Shown piece after piece: positions 29,296 to 39,557 of a stretch of 64,000 nucleotides of DNA; position 1 is the stretch's first letter; every line of letters starts with the position of its first letter. The translations under genes were made by a program, and so were the position numbers. This DNA comes from Acidimicrobiaceae bacterium. Lineage in GTDB: Bacteria; Actinomycetota; Acidimicrobiia; Acidimicrobiales; RAAP-2. The DNA lies in assembly GCA_025350565.1 (NCBI GenBank), contig JANXXO010000066.1:18550-82549 (forward strand), given 5' to 3'. The notes under the pieces were generated by a model that saw only the letters and a program-made list of their open reading frames with translations, was not told where the DNA came from and ran no database searches.

Positions 29296-30951
29296 TTACT
29301 TGATTGGCTTCAGGTGCAAAACGACGACGCCCCAGTCAGGCGTGTTGTACAGACCGGGCTGCGCGTACGGGTTCGAGGCTGACGGAAAGCCCGAGTACTC
29401 CTTGGAGTTGAACTGGAACCAGTCCACCTCTTCGAGCACCGGGATGACCGGCAACTGCTTCACCATGACGCTTTGCAGTTGGTCGATGATGGAGTGCTGC
29501 GTCGCGCTGCTCGTGGTCGAGCCGTACTGATTCAGCAGTGCGTCGACGGCCGGACTCGAGAAACGCTCCCAGTTCGACGCCGCGGGCTGACCAATAGCGG
29601 CCGAGTTCTTGGAGTAAAGCCACTGGCGCATCTCGTAGAACGGCGAGGGGCCGCCGGTCTCCACGTCGTAGGCCAACTGGAATTTACCCGTCAGGACATC
29701 GGTGGTGAAGTTTGACGCCGCCGCACCGTTCACGGTGACTTTGATCCCCACTTTGGCGAGCTGCTGACTCATCACCTGCATACTCGCCACCCAGTCGGAG
29801 TAGCCCCCGTTGGTGACGACCGTCAGACTCAGTTCTTTGCCGTTCTTCGAGAAGAAGCCATTACTTCCCATCTTGTAGCCGTCGGCCTTCAACACGGCCT
29901 TCGCCTTGGACGGGTCGTAACTCGAACCCGCGCTGGCGGCGGCTGACGAACTCGACCACGACTTGAACGTCGGAGCGACCACGCCGGTCTGACTGGCGGG
30001 CGGCTCGTAACCGTACTCGCCGATCTTCGAGATCGCCGCGCGGTCAATGCCGTAACTGATGGCTTGTCGAACAGCGACGTCAGCGGTCGGGCCACTCTTC
30101 AAGTTGGGAAAGAGCGAGACGTTGGCGACCGGTGGGAACCAGTACCCGTTGCCGGCTTTCTTGGCCACGAAGAAGCTCTTGATGTTGGGGATGAACTGCG
30201 CCCCGTAGGCCGACTGGCCCTGCGCGAGGTACTGGTTCGCCGTGTCGTTAGACAAGAACGCCGGCATGTTGAGCGTCTTCACCGTCGGCATATTGGGCTG
30301 CCAGTAGTGCGGGTTGGCCGTCCACTTGATGTTTTGGGGCGTACAGGAGGCCAGCTCGTAGCCCCCGGTGCCCACGGGCTTCGCAATGGGATCGGTCACC
30401 GGGTTCTTGATCTTGCTCCAGATGTGCTCGGGCACGATCGGCACTTGGCCGGCCACGTAATAGAAGTACGGCACGGCCGACTTCGAGAAGTTGAAGACAA
30501 CCTTGTCGGCGCCACTCTGGGTCACGCTGGACAGCACGGTCCATACCGCGTTGAGGTCAAGTGCCGGGTTCTTCTTCAAAAGGTTGAAGGTGTACGCCAC
30601 GTCGGCCGCCGTCAAGGGCTTGCCGTCAGTCCACTTGACACCGGAACGAATGGTGAAGGTCAAGGTCTTATTGCCGTTACTCCACGTATTGGCGGTGGCC
30701 AACCAAGGAGTGACCTTGGCGTTTTGCAACGCGTTGACGAAGTCGAGGGTCTCGTAGATGGTGCCCACCGAGAACATGGCGTCAAACGAGTTAAAGGGTG
30801 TAAAGGCGCAGGGCCACAGTAAGCCTTGTTCATTGTCGAGATTGAGCGGCGTTTGGCCGGCCCCCGCTATCTCTGGCGCAGCTACAAAACAGGTACTCGC
30901 GACGAGTACGAGTGACGACGCAAGGAGACCCACTCTGGTCTTTCCTCTCAT
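29296..30951 (-). CDS. SBP_bac_5 family extracellular solute-binding protein
   Basis: 551 aa with signal peptide; LTFTIRSGVKWTDGKPLTAADVAYTFNLLK. Confidence 0.9.
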   Translation of the reverse strand: MRGKTRVGLLASSLVLVASTCFVAAPEIAGAGQTPLNLDNEQGLLWPCAFTPFNSFDAMFSVGTIYETLDFVNALQNAKVTPWLATANTWSNGNKTLTFTIRSGVKWTDGKPLTAADVAYTFNLLKKNPALDLNAVWTVLSSVTQSGADKVVFNFSKSAVPYFYYVAGQVPIVPEHIWSKIKNPVTDPIAKPVGTGGYELASCTPQNIKWTANPHYWQPNMPTVKTLNMPAFLSNDTANQYLAQGQSAYGAQFIPNIKSFFVAKKAGNGYWFPPVANVSLFPNLKSGPTADVAVRQAISYGIDRAAISKIGEYGYEPPASQTGVVAPTFKSWSSSSAAASAGSSYDPSKAKAVLKADGYKMGSNGFFSKNGKELSLTVVTNGGYSDWVASMQVMSQQLAKVGIKVTVNGAAASNFTTDVLTGKFQLAYDVETGGPSPFYEMRQWLYSKNSAAIGQPAASNWERFSSPAVDALLNQYGSTTSSATQHSIIDQLQSVMVKQLPVIPVLEEVDWFQFNSKEYSGFPSASNPYAQPGLYNTPDWGVVVLHLKPIK

Positions 30952-31175
30952 AAAGCAACTCCTTCAGTTAAGAACCCGAGGGTTCGCTCGTTCACCGCTT
31001 GACGGCGATGAAACCTTGTCGATTCACTCGGGTGTTAACTCGCCCACCAACATCGCTGACGTCCACGAACACTGTTTTCGTTCGACCGTGACGTCCGGAT
31101 TCCCCGTTGGTGGCTCCTCCCAGAATGCACCTGCCAGCAACCTAGTACACGCGACCCGCTCAAAATCTTTACGAC

Positions 31176-32201
31176 TCAGGCCGTGAGGGTGACCTTGTTG
31201 AGTCCGATCGCGGTGTCGATCGGGCGACCACGAAGTTCGCCAAGACGCAACGCCAGAACTTGGCCAACGACCACTTGCGCGAGTCCGAGCGACCAATTCT
31301 CCATGCGATTCGGGAGAACAATTTCGGCGTCGCTCGCGTGCGCGGCGCGTTCGGATGAACGCAACACCACCGTCGCCATGCCACGCTCTGCGCACTGGGC
31401 GAGGAGACTCGCGGCCACCGCGTCGTCGATTTCGTTCGTCACGCAAAGTAACAAGGTGGCGCCGTCGCCGTCAGCCCCGATCGGCCCATGCAGATAGTCC
31501 GGGGCTGAATAGGCCTCGGACCGGAGTCCGGTCACTTCTCTGATCTTGAGCGAGATCTCGGAGGCCGAGGCGTATCCGACGCCACGACCGACGACGGTGA
31601 GACCGCGAGGGCCGTCCAGCGTAGAGACCGGCATGGCGGCATCGAGCGCCCACCGGGCCGTTTGATCGATGACGTCGGGGAGGTCGCTCAAACCCTCGAG
31701 CGCATGGCCGGCGAGCGCCGCCACGAATTGGGCCAGTGCGTGGCAACTCGTCGTGAAGGTTTTGGTGGAGGCAATCGCGCGCTCCACCCCGGCGAAAAGC
31801 TCAATGACCGATCCCGCCTCTTCGGCCAGGGGCGACGCGGCGTCGTTGGTGATGACCGCGTTGGGGCGGCTTTGGCGTGTGGCCAGTCGAACCACGTCGA
31901 GCATCCCGGGCGAGCGCCCCGACTGCGAGATGGCGAGCACGCCGGCACCGTCCAAGTGCATGGTGCCTCCATCGTGAAAGAGCGACGGCGTGGCGAGGGA
32001 TACGACCAACCCCAACTCTCGACCCGCGAGGTATTGAAAAAAGGCCGCCGCATTGTCCGACGAGCCACGGGCCGCCACGAGGGCGTAGGACACGTCGCGC
32101 CAGGACTCAGCGGCTCGCGCGGCTTGCTCGGCGCCGCGTTCGGCTCGGTGACGAAGGAGCTCCCCTTGGCTGCGAATCTCTTCTTCAAAGATGGTCGTCA
32201 T
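31176..32201 (-). CDS. SIS-domain sugar isomerase (GlmS C-terminal/AgaS-like)
   Basis: YALVAARGSSDNAAAFFQYLAGRELG, LAISQSGRSPGMLDVVRLA, KTFTTSCHALAQF, ISLKIREVTGLRSEAYSAPDYLHGPIG. Confidence 0.85.
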   Translation of the reverse strand: MTTIFEEEIRSQGELLRHRAERGAEQAARAAESWRDVSYALVAARGSSDNAAAFFQYLAGRELGLVVSLATPSLFHDGGTMHLDGAGVLAISQSGRSPGMLDVVRLATRQSRPNAVITNDAASPLAEEAGSVIELFAGVERAIASTKTFTTSCHALAQFVAALAGHALEGLSDLPDVIDQTARWALDAAMPVSTLDGPRGLTVVGRGVGYASASEISLKIREVTGLRSEAYSAPDYLHGPIGADGDGATLLLCVTNEIDDAVAASLLAQCAERGMATVVLRSSERAAHASDAEIVLPNRMENWSLGLAQVVVGQVLALRLGELRGRPIDTAIGLNKVTLTA

Positions 32202-32241
32202 CGGAATCCGTCTCCTTCGCGACCACGCCTCATACCGGTAC

Positions 32242-33435
32242 TTAACTCACCAAGTCGGGTGAAGTCTCCATGCCCAGACGCCACACCGAGCGTGCGATGA
32301 TTTTCGTCGTGTCGGCGCGGTAGCTGTACTTATTGGCGATGTCGCGTATCTCTTCGAGTAGCCCCTCGGTCAGGGTCGTCGCGTCTAGGCCAAGCGCGAC
32401 AAAGCGGTCGCGACTGACGTTGAGTTCGTTCTCCACCGCCTCCTTGCGCGGATTGGGAAGATTGGCGACTTTCACGCCCGTCTCCTTGGAAATCAACTCG
32501 GCCAGGTCGGCCACGCGGTACGTTTCGGTGACTTGGTTGAAGACACTCACCGGATCACCGTGCTGCGGCGGGTTCTCCAAGGCAATCTGGATGCAACGAA
32601 CCGTGTCGCGGATGTGAATGAAGGCGCGAGTTTGGCCGCCCGTACCGTGCACCGTCAACGGGTGCCCGATGGCTGCTTGCATCAAGAACCGGTTCAGCAC
32701 CGTGCCGTAATCCCCGTCGTAGTCGAATCGGTTGATGAGTCGCTCGTCGAGGGCGGTCTGGGGTGTCTGGGTCCCCCACACGATTCCTTGGTGGAGGTCG
32801 GTAACGCGAAGTTGGTCGTTTTTTGCGTAGAAAGCGAAGAGCAGTTGATCCAGCGTTTTGGTCATGTGATATACCGAACCGGGATTGGCCGGGTGCAGGA
32901 TCTCGCGTTCGATCTCCCCGTCGGGCGTGGGTACCTTGACGGTGAGGTAACCCTCAGGAATAGGCGCCGATCCGGACCACCCGTAGCCGTACACGCCCAT
33001 GGTCCCGAGGTGCACGAGGGCGATGTCGAGGCCGCTCTCCACAATGGCGACCAAGACGTTGTGCGTACCGCGAACGTTGTTGTCGACGGTATAACGCTTC
33101 GCGGCGGAGTTACGCATGGAGTACGGTGCCGCGCGCTGCTCTCCGAAGTGCACAATGGCGTCGGGTCGCTCGTCGCGGAGAAGTTCGACGAAGCGCTCAT
33201 ACTCTTCGGCGAGGTCGAGATGGACGAAGCCAATGTCCTTGCCCGTCAGTTCCTTCCACACGCGAGTGCGCTCCCCCATCGGGCGAATGGGCGTCAGTGA
33301 CTCACACTCGAGTTCGAGGTCGATTTCGCGTCGACTGAGGTTGTCCACGACGATGACGTCGTGTCCCTGATCCGAGAGGTGCAGTACCGTGGGCCAGCCA
33401 CAAAATCCGTCACCACCGAGTACCAATACCTTCAT
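32242..33435 (-). CDS. sqdB: UDP-sulfoquinovose synthase-like NAD-dependent epimerase
   Basis: MKVLVLGGDGFCGWPTVLHLSDQGHDVIVVDNLSRREIDLELECESLTPI, HFGEQRAAPYSM, GVWGT-type QGIVWGTQTPQTALDERLINRFDYDGDYGTVLNRF. Confidence 0.88.
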   Translation of the reverse strand: MKVLVLGGDGFCGWPTVLHLSDQGHDVIVVDNLSRREIDLELECESLTPIRPMGERTRVWKELTGKDIGFVHLDLAEEYERFVELLRDERPDAIVHFGEQRAAPYSMRNSAAKRYTVDNNVRGTHNVLVAIVESGLDIALVHLGTMGVYGYGWSGSAPIPEGYLTVKVPTPDGEIEREILHPANPGSVYHMTKTLDQLLFAFYAKNDQLRVTDLHQGIVWGTQTPQTALDERLINRFDYDGDYGTVLNRFLMQAAIGHPLTVHGTGGQTRAFIHIRDTVRCIQIALENPPQHGDPVSVFNQVTETYRVADLAELISKETGVKVANLPNPRKEAVENELNVSRDRFVALGLDATTLTEGLLEEIRDIANKYSYRADTTKIIARSVWRLGMETSPDLVS

Positions 33436-33785
33436 TCAATCTCCTCATTCGAAGCCACGTCAGTGACCGTGTGCGCGCTGCGGCCACCCTGGTTACGGGA
33501 TTCACGACCTAGCAACCTTACCAGTGCCTCCTTTGGTGTCTTAAGTTCCACCACGGGACGAACGTCACCACATCACGGTCAATTCTGCTGGTTGAGCGGG
33601 GTGAGCGACGCTTCTAGGTCATCAATTTCATGGCTCATTGACACGCCCGCGCGTCCCCCGTATGTCTCACCGACCGAGCTGTCGCTCGGCGTGTGCACGT
33701 TCGATGTCGACGTGGCCAAGAGCCTTTCGCGGTGACGGGCTCGGAGGCCCAGCCCTCGCCGACGGACGTTACTTTCTCCTGCTGG

Positions 33786-34805
33786 TCACGACGTGGTCGT
33801 CGACGAACCCAGCATGGGAATGATGGTCTCGCCGTATGCCTCGAGGGTGGAGAGTTTTGCGTCGTGCTGCAGGTAGAGCGCGAATTGGTCGACGCCGATT
33901 TCCCGCAGCTCCTGGAGACGGGCAACGTGCTCGTCGACGCCGCCCAAGAGACAGAAACGGTCAATGACGTCGTCGGGTACGAACGCGGCGTGCGTGTTGC
34001 CCGCTTGTCCATGCTCGTTGTAGTCGTAACCTTTTCGATCCTTGATGTACTCCGTCAACGCCACCGGAATGTTCGTGGTCGGATCGTCGCCGTAGCGCTC
34101 GACAATGTCGGCCACGTGGTTGCCGACCATTCCACCGAACCAGCGACACTGGTCTCGTTGGTGCGCGACGTCGTCTCCTACGTACGCCGGCGCCGCGACA
34201 CAGAACGTCAACGACGAAGGATCACGTCCAACACGGGCGGCGGACTCACGTACCGCGGTGATCATCCACCGCGCGATATCGGGATCGGCCAACTGCAAAA
34301 TGAAACCGTCGCCCACTTCGCCCGCCAGTTGTAGTGCCTTGGGACCGTACGCCGCGACCCACAGCTCCAGGCGACTACTGGCGCCCCACGGGAAGTGAAG
34401 GGGCGCTCCGTGATACTCGACCGTGCGACCATTGGCGAGTTCGCGGATCACCTCAATGGACTGGCGCAAGGTCGCTAAGGTCGTGGGCTTTCCGTTGGTC
34501 ACGCGAACCGCCGAATCCCCTCGACCGATGCCGCACACCGTTCGGTTACCGAACATCTCGTTCAGCGTGGCGAAGAGACTGGCCGTGACGGTCCAGTCGC
34601 GCGTCGCCGGATTGGTCACCATCGGGCCCACGGTGACCCGCCTGGTGTTGGCGAGTATCTGACTGTAAATGACGAAGGGTTCTTCCCACAAGATGTGCGA
34701 GTCGAACGTCCAAACGTAATCGAATCCGAGATCCTCGGCCTTCGTCGCGAGCGCAACGACGTCCGACGCCGGCGGATTGGTTTGCAAGACAACACCAAAG
34801 TCCAT
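33786..34805 (-). CDS. LLM-class flavin/F420-dependent oxidoreductase
   Basis: MDFGVVLQTNPPASDVVALATKAEDLGFDYVWTFDSHILWEEPFVIYSQILANTRRVTVGPMVTNPATRDWTVTASLFATLNE. Confidence 0.85.
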   Translation of the reverse strand: MDFGVVLQTNPPASDVVALATKAEDLGFDYVWTFDSHILWEEPFVIYSQILANTRRVTVGPMVTNPATRDWTVTASLFATLNEMFGNRTVCGIGRGDSAVRVTNGKPTTLATLRQSIEVIRELANGRTVEYHGAPLHFPWGASSRLELWVAAYGPKALQLAGEVGDGFILQLADPDIARWMITAVRESAARVGRDPSSLTFCVAAPAYVGDDVAHQRDQCRWFGGMVGNHVADIVERYGDDPTTNIPVALTEYIKDRKGYDYNEHGQAGNTHAAFVPDDVIDRFCLLGGVDEHVARLQELREIGVDQFALYLQHDAKLSTLEAYGETIIPMLGSSTTTS

Positions 34806-34843
34806 CGTGTCTCCTAACTAGTGCTGTTCGGTGATACGCCGTC

Positions 34844-36256
34844 TTACAGTAAGTACTGGCTGAGCCCTCGTCGCAGGAACTGTCCGTGTCCCACCGCGCC
34901 GGTGAACGTGCGGTTTTCGACGATGACTCGTCCGCGCGACAGTACCGTCTCAACTCGCCCGTCGATGTGGATCCCCTCATAGGCCGAGTAGTCCATGTTC
35001 ATGTGGTGGGTCTTGACGCTGATGTCCGTCGAACCCAGCGGGTCGTAGATCACGATGTCGGCGTCCGACCCGGGAGCGATCACACCCTTACGCGGATAGA
35101 GACCAAACATCCGCGCCGGCGTGGTGGACGCCAACTCGACCCACCTCGAAAGACCGATCTCGCCCGTCACCACCCCTTGGTAGAGCAGGTCCATGCGGTG
35201 CTCCACCGATCCAATGCCGTTGGGAATCTTGGAGAAGTCGCCCAGGCCGAGTTCCTTTTGATCTTTCATGCAGAACGGGCAGTGGTCGGTACTGACGACC
35301 GACACATCGTTCGTGCGAAGGGCTCGCCACAGCGAATCTTGATGACCTTCGGCCCGCGATCGAAGCGGTGTCGAACAGACGTACCCGGCGCCCTCGAATC
35401 CGGGAAGCGAAAGATGCTCTTCCAGACTGAGATACAAGTACTGCGGGCAGGTTTCGGCGAAGACGTTCGCCCCCAAGTCCCTCGCTCGCGCAATGGTCTC
35501 GATGGCTTCGCGGGCGCTGACGTGGACAATATATAGGGGCGTCTTGGCAACCTTGGCGAGCATGATGGCGCGGTGCGTCGCCTCTTCCTCCATCTCGACG
35601 GGACGAGTGAGCGAGTGGAAACGGGGATCGAACTCTCCTCGCGCCAGCGCCTGGGCCACGAGTACGTCGATGGCGGGGCCATTTTCGGCGTGCATCATGA
35701 TTGTGGCGCCCAGCTCACTGGCGGTCTGCATGGCCCGGAGGATTTGGCCGTCGTCGGAGTAAAAGACGCCCGGGTACGCCATGAACAGTTTGAAACTGGT
35801 GACGCCTTCGTGCGTCGCCAGGTCGGCCATGGCACGCAGGGCCGCGTCGTCGACGCCGCCGATGATCTGATGAAAGCCGTAGTCAATGGCGCAGTTGCCA
35901 CCCGCCTTTTCGTGCCAGAGGGCCAAGGAGTCGTGCACGTCTTCGCCCGTGCGCTGGACGGCGAAGTCAACGATGGAGGTGGTGCCACCGAAGGCGGCGG
36001 CTACGGTTCCCGTCGCAAAGGTGTCGGAGGCCGACGTCCCGCCGAAGGGCAGTTCCATGTGGGTGTGAACGTCCACGCCTCCCGGTAGGACGTACTTACC
36101 CGACGCGTCCAGCACCCGATCGCACGACGATTCAATACTGGCGAAGTGTCCCGGGGTAGCCAGGGCGGCAATTTCGTCGCCGTCGATCAGGACGTCGAAG
36201 TTCTGACCTCCGGTGGCCGAGAGGACCCGGCCGCCCTTGATGAGCACTCGTGCCAT
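34844..36256 (-). CDS. dihydropyrimidinase/hydantoinase
   Basis: VLPGGVDVHTHMELPFGGT, SFKLFMAYPG, IYIVHVSA-type metal-site region, STDHCPF, GSDADIVIYDP. Confidence 0.92.
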   Translation of the reverse strand: MARVLIKGGRVLSATGGQNFDVLIDGDEIAALATPGHFASIESSCDRVLDASGKYVLPGGVDVHTHMELPFGGTSASDTFATGTVAAAFGGTTSIVDFAVQRTGEDVHDSLALWHEKAGGNCAIDYGFHQIIGGVDDAALRAMADLATHEGVTSFKLFMAYPGVFYSDDGQILRAMQTASELGATIMMHAENGPAIDVLVAQALARGEFDPRFHSLTRPVEMEEEATHRAIMLAKVAKTPLYIVHVSAREAIETIARARDLGANVFAETCPQYLYLSLEEHLSLPGFEGAGYVCSTPLRSRAEGHQDSLWRALRTNDVSVVSTDHCPFCMKDQKELGLGDFSKIPNGIGSVEHRMDLLYQGVVTGEIGLSRWVELASTTPARMFGLYPRKGVIAPGSDADIVIYDPLGSTDISVKTHHMNMDYSAYEGIHIDGRVETVLSRGRVIVENRTFTGAVGHGQFLRRGLSQYLL

Positions 36257-36260
36257 GGCG

Positions 36261-37103
36261 CTACCAGTCCGTCAGCGGTTCGTACATATCGGGACGACGG
36301 TCACGATAAAAGGCCCACTGCTCACGGACCTCCTTCAACACGTCCATGTCGAGGTCGCGAACGACCAATTCGGAGTCCGAGGTGCTGGCCACGTCGCCCA
36401 CGAACTGACCTCGTGGATTCACGAAATAGGTCTGACCATAGAAGTCATTCGTTCCCAGGTCTTCGACTCCGACGCGGTTGATGGCTCCGATGAAGTACTC
36501 GTTGGCCACCGCCGACGCGGGCTGCTCCAGTTGCCATAGATAGGCCGATAGTCCGCGACTCGTGGCTGATGGGTTAAAGACAATCTTCGCGCCGGCCAAA
36601 CCCAAGGCCCTCCAACCCTCCGGAAAGTGTCGGTCGTAGCAGATGTAGACACCAATACGGCCAACGGCCGTGTCGAACACTGGGTAGCCCAGGTTGCCAG
36701 GACGGAAGTAGAACTTTTCCCAGAATCCGCTTACCTGGGGTATATGGGTTTTTCGATACTTGCCGAGATACGTGCCGTCGGCGTCGATTACGGCCGCCGT
36801 GTTGTAGAGCACGCCCTCTTGTTCCATCTCGTAGACCGGCAGCACAATGACCATGTTCAGTTCCGCCGCCAGCGCCATGAATCGCTCAGTCGTAGGACCT
36901 TCGGGCACCGCTTCGGCGTAGTCGTAGAAGGCGACATCTTGCACTTGACAGAAGTACGGGCCGTAAAAGAGCTCTTGGAAGCAGATCACTTGGGCACCTT
37001 GAGATGCCGCTTCTCGGGCGTGGTGCTCGTGTAGATCAATCATCGATGCCTTATCACCCGTCCACGCCGCTTGCACGAGGGCAGCTCTCACCACGTCGGT
37101 CAT
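36261..37103 (-). CDS. beta-ureidopropionase/N-carbamoyl amidohydrolase (nitrilase superfamily)
   Basis: MTDVVRAALVQAAWTGDKASMIDLH...CFQELFYGPYFC, YRKTHIPQVSGFWEKFYFRPGN, CYDRHFPEGWRAL. Confidence 0.88.
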   Translation of the reverse strand: MTDVVRAALVQAAWTGDKASMIDLHEHHAREAASQGAQVICFQELFYGPYFCQVQDVAFYDYAEAVPEGPTTERFMALAAELNMVIVLPVYEMEQEGVLYNTAAVIDADGTYLGKYRKTHIPQVSGFWEKFYFRPGNLGYPVFDTAVGRIGVYICYDRHFPEGWRALGLAGAKIVFNPSATSRGLSAYLWQLEQPASAVANEYFIGAINRVGVEDLGTNDFYGQTYFVNPRGQFVGDVASTSDSELVVRDLDMDVLKEVREQWAFYRDRRPDMYEPLTDW

Positions 37104-37252
37104 AAGAACTCCTATCGGGCCATCGTCGTGATGTCCCATGGGTTGCGAATATGTTGAACCATATCCGTGATTAGGGGGCAATGAGGTACGAAGCAACTAC
37201 TCAACATTTTTGGGGTCGCGAAGTACACGAACGGGCGTCGGGCCTGTCCGGT

Positions 37253-37328
<76 letters not shown>

Positions 37329-37486
37329 CTTGTTACTTCCTACATCTCATCACAGATTACGACGCGGCAGTCTTGCCTTCATTTTGAAATCGCCTAACAG
37401 CGACGTTATGGCGCCCTACGGACCTCGATGCGACGGCGTTCAGCTATGGATCGTCGAGAACGCCGACCGCGCTCGACATCTTCGAT

Positions 37487-38248
37487 TTATGCGCACGTCC
37501 CCGGAACTTCGTAGAGCGTGAGCGCCGCGGCGAAACCTTCCGGAGCCCTCGCGGTGCGACGTGCGCTCGTCACGACCGGAGCTAACGAGTCGTAGTGAAT
37601 GTTGGCTCCGCGCGCGACGAGTGCTCCGTGAAGTCCCCGGTCTTCGCTGGTGCGAAGAGGGGGGAAGCCCCCGACGTCCAAGTAGACCTGGGCGTTAACC
37701 CCGAAACTGGCCCCGTGCACTGGTCGGGACTCGGCGTCGTACGCCCGTTGCCAACGTGCGGCAATTGGGACTCGGTGCCGAGGCCATTCGGTGATCGCGA
37801 TCCGACCAGCCCACGCGTCGGCTCCGTGGTCGTGGGCATTGACCTGCACGCTAAGCCAGTGCGCAGGTACGCGCGAGTCCGCGTCACTGGTGGCGAGCCA
37901 CACCCCGTCCAATTCGTAGGTATGAAAATGACCCAAGAGCACGTCGCAGCCGAGCGCTCGAGCGCGGCCAACATTTAACTCATCGCAATCAACGATGGTG
38001 ACCTCACACGCTGCTGTGGTGACCGCGCGCTTCCGCCAATGCTCGGCAATGGAACGACTTCGATCCTCGCAGGAATCGAGGACCACCACCACGTGTCGGC
38101 GCAGTCCTCTGACGCTCGGTTGCCGCAGCGATTCCTCCAGTGCCATGAATGAAGCGTGAAGGTAACGCTCTTCGTTATTGGCGGGAATGACCACGCCCAC
38201 GGCGCGCGTTCGACCACTCGCACTGGCTCGCACTATGCGCGCTCCCAA
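37487..38248 (-). CDS. family 2 glycosyltransferase
   Basis: VGVVIPANNEERYLHASFMALEESL, DSCEDRS, VWLATSDADSRVPAHWL, GVNAQVYLDVGGFPPLRTSEDRGLHGAL. Confidence 0.82.
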   Translation of the reverse strand: MGARIVRASASGRTRAVGVVIPANNEERYLHASFMALEESLRQPSVRGLRRHVVVVLDSCEDRSRSIAEHWRKRAVTTAACEVTIVDCDELNVGRARALGCDVLLGHFHTYELDGVWLATSDADSRVPAHWLSVQVNAHDHGADAWAGRIAITEWPRHRVPIAARWQRAYDAESRPVHGASFGVNAQVYLDVGGFPPLRTSEDRGLHGALVARGANIHYDSLAPVVTSARRTARAPEGFAAALTLYEVPGTCA

Positions 38249-38799
38249 ACATCGAGCACGAAATCGTCCTCGGCGTGGTGCACCTTCAACTGCAGGGCGG
38301 CGTTTTGGGCAATTATTTCGTGCGCTCGGTCCCCCGAGAGGGGATAGTTGGTCTGGCCCCTCCAGTGCACGCCGACGACGTGTGCTCCGACCACGGTGGT
38401 CGAAACGATGAGTTCCGTGATGTTCGCCAGCGCCGCGTCGTCGAAGTAGTAGGCAATCTCGCTCAAGACCACCAAGTCGAATATCTCGTCCGGCCAGTCG
38501 TCTGGGATGTTGCGCTCTTCGAACTGAACGTTGTCGCGCGCAGCCAGTCGGTTGGACGCGCAGAGGAGTGGGATGGACATGAAGTCAGCGGCGAGCAAGC
38601 GATGACATCGCGCAGCCAAGAGCTCGGTCAGTACGCCAACGGAGCAACCTGGTTCGAAGGCGTTGGCGTAGAGCTCCTTTGGCAAACTCGCCACGGTCAG
38701 CGCGTACTTTCTCTTCTCGTAGTCGCTGTGCAAGAAATTCCAGGGATCATCGGAGTCGGCGTACATTTTTTGGAAATACGTCAACGACGTGGAACTCAT
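38233..38799 (-). CDS. NodS-like class I SAM-dependent methyltransferase
   Basis: YFQKMYADSDDPWNFLHSDYEKRKYALTVASLPKELYANAFEPGCSVGVLTELLAARC...EIFDLVVLSEIAYYF. Confidence 0.85.
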   Translation of the reverse strand: MSSTSLTYFQKMYADSDDPWNFLHSDYEKRKYALTVASLPKELYANAFEPGCSVGVLTELLAARCHRLLAADFMSIPLLCASNRLAARDNVQFEERNIPDDWPDEIFDLVVLSEIAYYFDDAALANITELIVSTTVVGAHVVGVHWRGQTNYPLSGDRAHEIIAQNAALQLKVHHAEDDFVLDVWERA

Positions 38800-39557
38800 A
38801 GGTTGTCACCGCAGTCGTCAACGAAGATCTCGTAGGAACGCCAGAATCGTCGCAGTAGGGGCGCCGGCAATATGGGAGCTTCCGCCACGGTGGGTCCGAG
38901 CGGGCGAATTTGAGTCTGGAAGGCCAGCGAGGACCATCGTTTGCGCGCTTGGCTCCGTCGGCCCAATGAGAGTCGCTCACTCTGAGCCCAAGGAATGTCA
39001 GCACCTTCGGGGTCAGCCCAGTGCCACGCCCACACCAGGTAACTCAACGATCTCGCCCCCACTCCCCGACTCGCGCGCACCGCAGCTTCGCCGGTCGCGT
39101 CATGATCGGGGTGACCATCGCTGCGCCACGGCGCCACGCAAAGGTCATCGGGCAGGAGGAAATCGGCCAGAGCTTCGTTGAGTTCACGAAGATGTCCCCG
39201 TACGTTGCCATCGGGAAGGTGTAACCGCGTGATGCTCGGACGATTCCACCCAAGGCGTTGCAGCGCCAGCATCGATTCTCTTTCACGCAGAGCGGCCAGT
39301 TCTTTGGGTTGCACCGGAGCATTCGAATGCGATGCTTCGCCGTCGGTCACGGCGATTATTTCGACGATTTGCTTGTCACGCAAGGCTCGCTGGATGAGCC
39401 CACCGGCGCCTAACACCTCGTCGTCGGGATGGGGAGCGACGATCACCACGCGACGTTCTCGAATGGGTCGCAACGCCGGCAACGCCAACCGCGACATTCG
39501 ATCGTTCCAGGCGAGTTCGGTCGGTCCGCAGTGGACCTCGTCAACGATTAGTTCCAT
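38796..39557 (-). CDS. PIG-L family deacetylase
   Basis: VVIVAPHPDDEVLGAGGLIQRAL; SDGHPDHDATGEAAVRA. Confidence 0.9.
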   Translation of the reverse strand: MELIVDEVHCGPTELAWNDRMSRLALPALRPIRERRVVIVAPHPDDEVLGAGGLIQRALRDKQIVEIIAVTDGEASHSNAPVQPKELAALRERESMLALQRLGWNRPSITRLHLPDGNVRGHLRELNEALADFLLPDDLCVAPWRSDGHPDHDATGEAAVRASRGVGARSLSYLVWAWHWADPEGADIPWAQSERLSLGRRSQARKRWSSLAFQTQIRPLGPTVAEAPILPAPLLRRFWRSYEIFVDDCGDNL

